The position numbers and the translations under genes were made by a program. The notes beneath the pieces are model-generated. The model was not told the DNA's origin. It worked only from the letters and a program-made list of their open reading frames with translations, and searched no databases. DNA of 64,000 nucleotides from Caldicellulosiruptor hydrothermalis 108 (GTDB taxonomy: Bacteria > Bacillota > Thermoanaerobacteria > Caldicellulosiruptorales > Caldicellulosiruptoraceae), in contig NC_014652.1 of assembly GCF_000166355.1 (NCBI RefSeq), positions 1,958,928 to 2,022,927 of the forward strand, read 5' to 3'. Of this stretch, positions 54,037 to 61,780 are shown one piece after another. Every line of letters begins with the position of its first letter. Position 1 is the first letter of the stretch.

Positions 54037-55302
54037 TCAAATCTTTTTAGCATTTTCTAAAAGAAAATCTTCTGCCTCTTTGCACCAAAGACCATTATTT
54101 CTTTCAACAATCTTTGCAAGCTCTGCAAAAAGAGGATTTTCTTTGCCTTTTTCTTTGAAATCTTCTATTGCCACAAGGTCAAGCTCTATGTTTGTGTATA
54201 TAAGCTTTTTCCCGCCAGGGATTTTGGGAAGATTTAGAGTTGTTTGCGCCACACAATTAAGTCCTCCAATATGAGTAATCATTGCAGCGGGGTTGACGAT
54301 ACCTTTTGCCATCAAATCAAGCGCTTCAATCATGTCATCGGTATTGCCACCACTTGTTCCAACAACGTGAGTTGAGTTGTAGTGGACATTGTAAAAGTTC
54401 AAAAGTGCTGAAAAATTGGGGTCGCTCGGTCCTGCAAAAAAGTTTAGGCACCCATCTCTTGCAAGAATCCTGTCTGCAAGTTCAACAAGTTCTCTGACTG
54501 GTGCAAAGACAAAAACATCGTCAAAGCCTCTGCCATCAGTAAATGAAAGAAGATAATTCTCAACATTATCTATATTGGCAGTATTGACATAATAAAGGTC
54601 AACACCATGCTTTTTAGCATCCTCTTGAGTATATATTGAGGCTGCTCTATCTAACCTTTCCTGGTTTATATCTGTCACAACAAGCAGCTTTGGTGGTTTA
54701 GGTCCGTGCACAGCATAGTCAATAGCCCCAAGCCCCATTGGACCAGCACCTGCTAAGATTGCCATAAAACCGTTTTCTAATGTACCCATTTTGTGTATAT
54801 ACTTGCCGGGCTGGGTATGATAGCTTGCATGAAATGCACCAATAATGCACGACATTGGCTCTGCCAGTGAGCCGTAAAAGAATGCATCACCCTCATACTT
54901 TAAAAGACAGTTTTGATCCATCACCTCATTCGGAATAATGATGTATGTCGCATCACCACCAATGTACTGGAACGAATATCCCGGTGCTGCATACGGATTA
55001 TCTTTGAGGTTCAGCGCAGGCTGAACCGTGAATTTGTCACCTGGCTTGAACTTATCCTGCCACTTTTTACCCACTTCTATTATCTGCCCGCAAAATTCAT
55101 GGCCTATTATAACCGGGTTTTTATCTATGTCTTTTGGTACTCTTTTGTGCTCACTTCCTTGAATTGCTGCCTTGTAAGATGACATGCAAAGACTATCAGA
55201 AATTACTTTTGCCAGGATTTCGTCTTCTCTTATTGGTGGAAGCTCGAATTCTTCAAGTCTCAAATCGTTTTTTCCATATAATCTCACAGCTTTTGTCTTC
55301 AT
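54037..55302 (-). CDS. Zinc-dependent alcohol dehydrogenase family protein (sugar-phosphate/polyol type)
   Basis: 421 residues of the medium-chain dehydrogenase family. The zinc-site Cys is in SDSLCMSSYKA, followed by IIGHEFCGQIIEVG; the NAD(P) site is ILAGAGPMGLGAIDYA. It most resembles polyol or sorbose-phosphate reductases (SorE-like); the exact substrate is unknown. It starts the lip/odh/rha run and is separated from the SDR by a regulatory region containing palindromes. Confidence 0.85.
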   Translation of the reverse strand: MKTKAVRLYGKNDLRLEEFELPPIREDEILAKVISDSLCMSSYKAAIQGSEHKRVPKDIDKNPVIIGHEFCGQIIEVGKKWQDKFKPGDKFTVQPALNLKDNPYAAPGYSFQYIGGDATYIIIPNEVMDQNCLLKYEGDAFFYGSLAEPMSCIIGAFHASYHTQPGKYIHKMGTLENGFMAILAGAGPMGLGAIDYAVHGPKPPKLLVVTDINQERLDRAASIYTQEDAKKHGVDLYYVNTANIDNVENYLLSFTDGRGFDDVFVFAPVRELVELADRILARDGCLNFFAGPSDPNFSALLNFYNVHYNSTHVVGTSGGNTDDMIEALDLMAKGIVNPAAMITHIGGLNCVAQTTLNLPKIPGGKKLIYTNIELDLVAIEDFKEKGKENPLFAELAKIVERNNGLWCKEAEDFLLENAKKI

Positions 55303-55336
55303 TTTTATATCCTCCTTTACAAATCAAAATCTTACC

Positions 55337-55357
55337 TATAACATCAGGGTTGTTATA
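55337..55357. promoter_or_regulatory. Palindromic operator candidate in the dehydrogenase leader
   Basis: Perfect inverted repeat TATAACA (55337-55343), 7-nt spacer, TGTTATA (55351-55357), about 35 bp before the start codon of the alcohol dehydrogenase. Confidence 0.45.
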
Positions 55358-55429
55358 AGATAATGATAATACATCTTGGCTAAAAAATCAATAAAGTCAA
55401 AAATAAATCAAATTGATATAGACACAAAC

Positions 55430-55479
55430 ACAACATGTATTGTATAATTTATTTTAGATAGAGCAAAAAGACAACATGT
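55430..55479. promoter_or_regulatory. Paired ACAACATGT repeats around the SDR promoter
   Basis: ACAACATGT occurs at 55430-55438 and 55471-55479, 41 bp apart and bracketing a -10 TATAAT (55443-55448). The pattern suggests a repressor or looping site. Confidence 0.4.
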
Positions 55480-55508
55480 TAAAACAATATCAAAGGGGGT
55501 ACTATAAT

Positions 55509-56288
55509 ATGAGCTGCAAACGATTAGAGGGACAGGTTGCGATTGTTACAGGAGCTGCCCAGGGGCTTGGCGAGGCTTTAGCAAGAAGACTTGACAAGGA
55601 AGGTTGTAAGGTTGTTGTTGCAGATATAAATTTGGAAGGTGCTCAAAAAGTTGCAAGCGAGCTATCCGAAGCTATTGCTGTAAAGTGTGATGTTACAAAC
55701 GAACAAGATGTCGAAGCAATGGTCGACAAGACAATTGAAACTTTTGGCCAGCTTGATTTGATGGTTGCAAATGCCGGAATACTGATTGCAAAGCCTATTA
55801 CAGAATTTTCACTTGCTGAGTGGAAAAAGGTAATCGATGTAAACCTCATTGGATATTTCTTGTGCGCAAGAGCCGCAGCAAGGGTTATGATTCCACGCCG
55901 AAAAGGAAATATAATCCAGATAAATAGTAAGTCCGGAAAGAAAGGATCATACAAAAACTCTGCATACTCTGCATCAAAGTTTGGTGGAATTGGTCTTACA
56001 CAGAGCTTAGCACTTGAGCTTGCAGAGTACGGGATAAGAGTAAACGCAATATGCCCGGGAAATCTGCTTGATTCACCTTTGTGGGTAAACAGCCTTTATG
56101 AGCAGTACTCCAAAAATCAAGGACTTACACCAGAACAGATAAGAGAAAAGTATTTGAGCCAAGTACCACTCAGGCGCGCCTGCACATATGACGATGTTGC
56201 AAATGTGCTCGTATTTTTAGCATCTGATGAGGCAAGCTACATGACAGGGCAGGCTATAAATGTAACAGGTGGTCAGGAAATGAGATAA
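55509..56288 (+). CDS. Short-chain dehydrogenase/reductase (sorbitol-6-phosphate dehydrogenase-like)
   Basis: 259 residues from the ATG at 55509 (AAAGGGGG ten bases upstream). NAD site TGAAQGLGEALA, structural NAG in VANAGIL, catalytic Ser in QINSKSG and Tyr-x3-Lys in YSASKFG. The C-terminal GGQEMR and overall pattern resemble sorbitol-6-phosphate 2-dehydrogenase (SrlD), or the SDR half of RhaE-RhaW-type enzymes. It is co-transcribed with the PHP protein gene, 28 bp downstream. Confidence 0.9.
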   Translation: MSCKRLEGQVAIVTGAAQGLGEALARRLDKEGCKVVVADINLEGAQKVASELSEAIAVKCDVTNEQDVEAMVDKTIETFGQLDLMVANAGILIAKPITEFSLAEWKKVIDVNLIGYFLCARAAARVMIPRRKGNIIQINSKSGKKGSYKNSAYSASKFGGIGLTQSLALELAEYGIRVNAICPGNLLDSPLWVNSLYEQYSKNQGLTPEQIREKYLSQVPLRRACTYDDVANVLVFLASDEASYMTGQAINVTGGQEMR

Positions 56289-56316
56289 ATCTTTAAAAAG
56301 GAGAAAGATTTGAAAC

Positions 56317-57618
56317 ATGGCACAAGTTGAGTTTGAGCTTGAAAAAGAACTAAATCATGAAGATAAGGAGAGAAGACTTGAATCTCTTTTAAAGTTTTTT
56401 GAGCTTGTCAGGCAAGGCAAGATTTCATTGCTACCAAAAAGTAGTGTCATTAACAATCACATACATACATTCTACTCATTTTCACCATACTCTCCTTCAA
56501 AGGCAATCTACATGGCGGCAAAAAGCGGTCTTCCGACAGCAGGTATAATGGACCATGACACCATAGCAGGCAGTGAAGAATTTATCTCTGCCGGGAAAAT
56601 AGCAGGTATTGCAACAACAATTGGTGTTGAGTGCAGAGCTGACTTTTCAAAAACCTTGCTTTCTGGCAAAAAGATAAATAATCCTGACCAGCATTCTATT
56701 GCTTATGTTGCAATTCATGGAATTCCACATAACCAAATTGAAACTGTAATGAACTTTTTCAAGCCGTATATCGAAATAAGGATGAAAAGAAATAGGCTGA
56801 TGGTGGAAAACATCAATAGTCTTCTTTCAAAGTATGAAATTGCTTTGGATTTTGAAAAGGATGTTGTGAGTATTTCAAAATATAAAGAAGGTGGCACTGT
56901 CACAGAAAGACACATACTTTTTGCTCTTGCAAAAAAACTCATCGAAAGAGTTGGCAAGGGAAAAAAATTGATAAATTTTCTTAAAGATGAATTGAAAATT
57001 GAGATTAGTAAGAAGGTAGAAGGTTTTCTCAGCGATGAGCAAAACCCTTTTTATGAATATGACCTGTTAGGTCTTCTCAAGAGCGATTTTACTCCAAAGT
57101 TCTATATAAATGCCACAGATGAGTGCCCTGACATAAAAGAGGTTGTAGAGTTTTCACATAAGATAGGTGCAATAATTGCATACGCATACCTTGGTGATGT
57201 TGTTGAATCTGTCACAGGCGATAAAAGAAGTGAAAAATTTGAAGATGATTATCTTGAGCTTTTGTTTGAGGTTTTGGATGAGCTTGGCATAAAAGCAGTG
57301 ACATACATGCCGTCAAGAAATACTCTTTCTCAGCTCAAAAGAGTAAAAAACTTATGTGAAAAATATGACTTTCTTCAGATAAGCGGTGAAGACATAAACT
57401 CACCCCGCCAAAGTTTTATATGTGAAGCATTAAAACAGGATGAGTTTAAACATTTGATAGATACTACATGGGCTTTGATTGGACATGAAATAATGGCAAC
57501 AGAGGACAAAGAACTTGGATTTTTTTCAGATAAAATGCAAGAAAAATTTCCAAATTTAAGAGACAGAATTGAATATTTTAAAAATATTGGTCTTAAAATG
57601 TGGTCAAAATCAGATTAA
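56317..57618 (+). CDS. PHP-domain metal-dependent hydrolase
   Basis: 433 residues. The PHP metal site appears as NNHIHTFYSFSPYS and GIMDHDTIAG, with a later EDINSPRQ. PHP proteins are metal-dependent phosphoesterases, but no substrate can be assigned. It is paired with the SDR in one plus-strand operon in the sugar region. GGAGAAAG precedes the ATG. Confidence 0.88.
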   Translation: MAQVEFELEKELNHEDKERRLESLLKFFELVRQGKISLLPKSSVINNHIHTFYSFSPYSPSKAIYMAAKSGLPTAGIMDHDTIAGSEEFISAGKIAGIATTIGVECRADFSKTLLSGKKINNPDQHSIAYVAIHGIPHNQIETVMNFFKPYIEIRMKRNRLMVENINSLLSKYEIALDFEKDVVSISKYKEGGTVTERHILFALAKKLIERVGKGKKLINFLKDELKIEISKKVEGFLSDEQNPFYEYDLLGLLKSDFTPKFYINATDECPDIKEVVEFSHKIGAIIAYAYLGDVVESVTGDKRSEKFEDDYLELLFEVLDELGIKAVTYMPSRNTLSQLKRVKNLCEKYDFLQISGEDINSPRQSFICEALKQDEFKHLIDTTWALIGHEIMATEDKELGFFSDKMQEKFPNLRDRIEYFKNIGLKMWSKSD

Positions 57619-57677
57619 AAATGATACTTTTTACCATATTAAAAGGCAACAAGCAGTTGTGCCTACTTGTTGCCTTC

Positions 57678-58727
57678 TTATTTTGCCATTTTCTTTAATA
57701 GTTCTTTTCTATATTTTTCACTCTCCCAGTTTTTGATATATTCCATTTCATTCTGTGACATAGTTTTTATAGTAAGACTAAACTTGTTTATTTTAGTTAT
57801 CACATAAAGATAAGCAAGCAAAGTCTCTTCAGTTGCAAGCGCTTCTGAATAGGCTGCATTGTATATAACTCTGCCTCTTTGTAAATCTATTTCTATCTTT
57901 GGATTTTCTGCATACAGACTTGAGTTTATATAAACAAGCTGGTCAGGATAAAGAGGATATTTTTCAAATAGTTCAAATTCAAACTTTTCTGACTTTATAA
58001 AATCCAAGATAAACCTTGTTCTGCTCTGGTATCTGTTATCACCAATTTGTTTTAGCACACAAGAAGGATATCGTCCTCTTATTTTGAACCACCTTTTTAT
58101 CAAAAGGTTAACCCTTTCATGCACCTCATAGACTTCTTTCAAATTATCTGAAGACACAATAAGTCCATGATTTTCCATGAAGATTACCTTTGGCCTTTTA
58201 TCTTCAGCTGGCAGGCTTCTAAGCTGGTTTGCAATTTCAATGGTCAATGAAAAACCAGGATTGATATAAGGTATCCAGATAAAGTTAAAATTTTTATCTT
58301 TAAATATTTGGTAGCAAAGCTGCCTGCCTTCACATGAACAAGCCAAGATATTAGCATATACAGAATGAGAGTGGATGACGTATCTATCAAGTACAGAGTG
58401 AAACCCTACTTCCACTGATGGTCTTAAAACTTTCCCAGAAAAACTTAAACTACTTTTTTGAGCAATTTCAAGACTTTCTTTTTCGTAGTCTTTGTTCTGT
58501 GAAAGATTTACATTCTCATAAAAGCTTTTTATTTTTTGATAGTCTACAATTACATACCCGTCTTCTTCTGTCACTTGGTCAAGCCTAAAACCAGAGGCTT
58601 TTATTGCCATATACTGAGAATCAAGCTTTACAGAAATATTTCCCCCGCCACCCTGAACATAGTCAATCTTTCTGCCAATTTTCTGGCACAGCCATACAAG
58701 CTCTTGTAAGGTTTTATTTCTTTCCAT
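57678..58727 (-). CDS. Class II aldolase/adducin family protein
   Basis: 349 residues. The aldolase domain shows GGGGNISVKLD, RPSVEVGFH, the zinc His pair IHSHSVYAN, and MENHGLIVSS. A further 130 residues continue past the usual 220-residue fold; this long form resembles the N-terminal aldolase part of bifunctional rhamnulose-phosphate aldolase/dehydrogenases (RhaE-like). If so, the separate SDR at 55509 could supply the second activity. Metal ligands are intact. Confidence 0.82.
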   Translation of the reverse strand: MERNKTLQELVWLCQKIGRKIDYVQGGGGNISVKLDSQYMAIKASGFRLDQVTEEDGYVIVDYQKIKSFYENVNLSQNKDYEKESLEIAQKSSLSFSGKVLRPSVEVGFHSVLDRYVIHSHSVYANILACSCEGRQLCYQIFKDKNFNFIWIPYINPGFSLTIEIANQLRSLPAEDKRPKVIFMENHGLIVSSDNLKEVYEVHERVNLLIKRWFKIRGRYPSCVLKQIGDNRYQSRTRFILDFIKSEKFEFELFEKYPLYPDQLVYINSSLYAENPKIEIDLQRGRVIYNAAYSEALATEETLLAYLYVITKINKFSLTIKTMSQNEMEYIKNWESEKYRKELLKKMAK

Positions 58728-58752
58728 CTCATCATCCCTTTCAAAATATTTT

Positions 58753-60039
58753 TCACAGTTTAAATGCTCTTTCTATCTCTTCAATTTCTTCTTGGCTTAT
58801 TAGCACAACATCACCCAACCTCTTTGCATCTATGATAGCCTTTGCAGTAAACTCCAGCACCTCAAGTTTGTCAAATGCATCTAAAAGGTCTTTACCAACA
58901 ACAATTACACAGTCATTTTCAACAATCACAGCTGGAGTCTCCTTAGAAAACACATCTGCAGTCATTTTTGGCTGCATAAACGATGAACCAAACGGAATTT
59001 TCTTAACGTTTCTGAGAGAAATATAAGTTTCGGGTATTGTTTTTGAATCAAACTCATTTTCTGTCACTGCAAAAGCCATTATGTTTGGCGGATGAGCAAT
59101 TATTATCGCGTTGACATCAGGATGCTTTTCATAGATATACTTGTGCAACAGCACTGACCTGCTCGGCCTTTTCCCAGCCTCCTTGTACCCATTTTCTATT
59201 CTTACAATATCCTCTGGCTGGATGTATTTTCTATCCACCATGTATGGTGTGATAATAAAAGAATTGCTGCTAAGCCTTTGGGAAAATGTTCCTTGCGTGC
59301 TTGTAAAAAGTCTCTGGTCATATGCCCTGTGGATAAGTTCACACATCTTCTTTCTTGACAGTCTTTCGAAACTTGAATATGTTTTTGGAATGAACTCATC
59401 CATTTGAATATCCTGTTTTGCTTTTGAAATCTCAATGTCTTTGGGTCTGAGTGGTTTTGGCTCACCAATAAGCTTTGCTCTTATCTCAAGCTGAGCACAA
59501 AAATCAAGCGTTTCAAACGCCATAAACGCTTTGAAAAGGTTTTCTGCACCTACAACAATCCCGTGGTTTGCCAAAACAGCTGTTGATACCCCTTTTTTGA
59601 ATGTATCAGCTATCTTTTGACCAAGCTCAGTGCTTCCCGGCAAAGCATAGTCAACAAGCTCAACTTCGCCGCATATGAGATGAACATTCGGAATCAGTTT
59701 TGTATTTGGAATTTTGCGTGCAAGCGAAAATGCCATAATCGCCGGTGGGTGCGCATGAATTATTGCTTTTATATCAGGCCTTGCCCGGTATATCATTTCG
59801 TGAAACGGAAGTTCAACAGAAGGCTTGTGCTTGCCAATAATCTCTCCATCTTCTTTTACCTGGACGATGTCGCTACTTTTTAAACTTCCTTTGTCTATGC
59901 CAGAGGGTGTAATCCAGATATCGCCGTTGTCGTCTTTAATTGATATATTGCCACCAGACGTTGTTGTCATACCATAGCCGTATATCCTTTCCATTATCAT
60001 AACTATCTGGTCGGCTGGATGTAGTAGTTCAAAATTCAT
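58753..60039 (-). CDS. Tandem class II aldolase protein with a degenerate second domain
   Basis: 428 residues containing two aldolase/adducin domains in a row. The first keeps all zinc ligands: E76 in PSVELPFH, H95 and H97 in HAHPP, H159 in ANHGIV. The second, from about residue 225, repeats the fold (RRAYD-like helix, TQGTFSQRLSS, IIAHPPNIMAF) but lacks the first His, and has S in place of the Glu and D in place of the NHG His, so it should not bind zinc. The role of the second half may be structural. Substrate unknown. Confidence 0.85.
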   Translation of the reverse strand: MNFELLHPADQIVMIMERIYGYGMTTTSGGNISIKDDNGDIWITPSGIDKGSLKSSDIVQVKEDGEIIGKHKPSVELPFHEMIYRARPDIKAIIHAHPPAIMAFSLARKIPNTKLIPNVHLICGEVELVDYALPGSTELGQKIADTFKKGVSTAVLANHGIVVGAENLFKAFMAFETLDFCAQLEIRAKLIGEPKPLRPKDIEISKAKQDIQMDEFIPKTYSSFERLSRKKMCELIHRAYDQRLFTSTQGTFSQRLSSNSFIITPYMVDRKYIQPEDIVRIENGYKEAGKRPSRSVLLHKYIYEKHPDVNAIIIAHPPNIMAFAVTENEFDSKTIPETYISLRNVKKIPFGSSFMQPKMTADVFSKETPAVIVENDCVIVVGKDLLDAFDKLEVLEFTAKAIIDAKRLGDVVLISQEEIEEIERAFKL

Positions 60040-60175
60040 AATTTACGCTCCTCTCCACAACTGATATTTGTGCAATTTTGTTTTTATGTTTAATTGTGCT
60101 TGATTTTTGAAGCTGAAGTTAAATAGTTTTGTTTTTATGTGTTTTTATATTTGATTTTGATGTCTTTTATTAATT

Positions 60176-60204
60176 ATTATAATACAACTCAGATATTTTG
60201 TCAC
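60176..60204 (-). promoter_or_regulatory. Promoter of the tandem aldolase gene
   Basis: Minus strand: -35 GTGACA (60199-60204), 17-nt spacer, consensus -10 TATAAT (60176-60181). The leader to the start codon is about 130 nt. Confidence 0.7.
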
Positions 60205-60337
60205 TATGATTTATTTAAAATTTAAACTAACCAAATTGTTAATTTAATCTACAAATTGTTATGAGATTATTAAAAATATACAAAAATTATTTCAAAACAA
60301 ACCACTGCCAGAAAGCTTCACGACAATAATATTTCTC

Positions 60338-60366
60338 TTGCGCAGAGATTTTTCGTGTGCTATATT
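60338..60366 (+). promoter_or_regulatory. Promoter of the APC permease gene
   Basis: Plus strand: -35 TTGCGC (60338-60343), 17-nt spacer, -10 TATATT (60361-60366). A hairpin CTTTTGAA/TTCAAAAAG lies just before the ribosome site. Confidence 0.6.
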
Positions 60367-60430
60367 TTTAGCTAAATGCGACAAAGCTTATGCAGCTTTT
60401 GAAATAGCTTCTTCAAAAAGGGGGCGCAAG

Positions 60431-61741
60431 ATGGAAAGTAATATTCTTCTTAAGAAAAATCTAAACATCTGGATGGCACTGTCCTTAGTTGTGGGAATGG
60501 TAATTGGTTCAGGGGTATTTTTCAAAGCAACACCTGTTGCAAAGTACTCTGGAAGTTTTGCTTTTATTTTTTTTGCATGGCTTTTGGGTGGAGTTATGTC
60601 ACTGTGCGGTGCCCTTGTTGCTGCTGAGTTTTCAGCAAGATATCCTCACACAGGCGGGCTTTATGTCTATCTTGAAAAGATTTATGGAAATGAAATTTCT
60701 TTTTTGTTTGGCTGGATGAACACTCTAATTTATACACCGGCCATACTCTCTGCATTATCTGTTTTGTTTGCAGACCAAGTATCAAGTATGTTAAATGCAA
60801 ATCAGATGGTACATGATATTTTAGTTTTGAGTATCTTGACAGCAATAGTTATAATCAATGTTATAGGCAACAAATATGGTGGAGCTCTTCAGCTTTTGGC
60901 AACAGTTTTAAAACTAATACCCCTTTTTCTGATTATTCTTTTTGGTCTCATAAGACCTATTGAAGCTGAAAATTTTGCATCTTATGGACATTTTACAAAA
61001 AATTTCGGACTTGCAGTTTTATCTACACTGTGGGCTTACGATGGCTGGCTCTCTGTGCCAAATGTTGCTGGAGAGATGAAAAATGCCAAAAAAAATCTGG
61101 TTTTGGTGCTCATATTCGGAATGTTATTTGTCATAGTGGTTTATCTTCTTGTAAACATTGCTTACATTAATGTCATTGGAATTGGAAAGCTTGCAACAGC
61201 TGAAAACGCTATAAACCTTATTTCTGAAAAGTTATTCGGTCAAATTGGAAAGGTTCTAATATCACTTGGTATAATTATTTCCATTGTTGGAACCTTAAAT
61301 GGTTTTGCCCTGACAGGTATAAGAATTCCTTATGCCATGGCAACAAATCAGCGATTTATTGTAAACAATGTATTTTCAAAGCTTCATCCTCGTTTTGCAA
61401 CACCTGTGAACTCAAGCATACTTGTTTATATTCTCTCGCTCTTGTATATTTTCACACGAAGCTTTAACAGGCTCACAGATCTTGCCATGTTTTCAACGTG
61501 GATATTCTATGTTCTGTTTTTTATTGGAATATTTATCAAGCGAAAAAGAGAAGGAAAAAACAAGGAAGGGTACAATACATTTTTGTATCCTATAACCCCA
61601 CTTGTTGCTATCTTCAGTGGTTTGTACATTCTTGTAAACAACATATTCTTAAACCCTACAGACTCAATTTTTTCTATTTTAATTACTTTACTTGGCCTGC
61701 CTGTATATTTTCTATTTGTGAAGAAGAAAATAAAAAAATAA
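60431..61741 (+). CDS. APC-superfamily amino acid/amine permease
   Basis: 436 residues, about twelve membrane helices. The first helix motif is GMVIGSGVFFKATP, followed by ARYPHTGGLYVYLEKIYG, the substrate region used by amino-acid permeases (LAT/APC type). Substrate not determinable. I start it at the ATG at 60431 (GGGGGCGC upstream): a promoter with -10 at 60361 rules out the longer frame to 60338. It stands alone next to the aldolase genes, so linkage to the sugar region is unclear. Confidence 0.9.
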   Translation: MESNILLKKNLNIWMALSLVVGMVIGSGVFFKATPVAKYSGSFAFIFFAWLLGGVMSLCGALVAAEFSARYPHTGGLYVYLEKIYGNEISFLFGWMNTLIYTPAILSALSVLFADQVSSMLNANQMVHDILVLSILTAIVIINVIGNKYGGALQLLATVLKLIPLFLIILFGLIRPIEAENFASYGHFTKNFGLAVLSTLWAYDGWLSVPNVAGEMKNAKKNLVLVLIFGMLFVIVVYLLVNIAYINVIGIGKLATAENAINLISEKLFGQIGKVLISLGIIISIVGTLNGFALTGIRIPYAMATNQRFIVNNVFSKLHPRFATPVNSSILVYILSLLYIFTRSFNRLTDLAMFSTWIFYVLFFIGIFIKRKREGKNKEGYNTFLYPITPLVAIFSGLYILVNNIFLNPTDSIFSILITLLGLPVYFLFVKKKIKK

Positions 61742-61776
61742 GGCTCTTCGTGAGGGCATCCACACAAAGAGCCTTT
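61740..61776. terminator. Bidirectional terminator
   Basis: Stem AAGGCTCTT (61740-61748) / AAGAGCCTT (61767-61775), then a T-rich run. It serves the converging permease and UPF0182 genes. Confidence 0.8.
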
Positions 61777-61780
61777 CCTT

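Noticed and set aside
60338-60430. Longer N-terminus for the APC permease
   Set aside because: The start would fall on the -35 of a good promoter, and the added residues lack family character.
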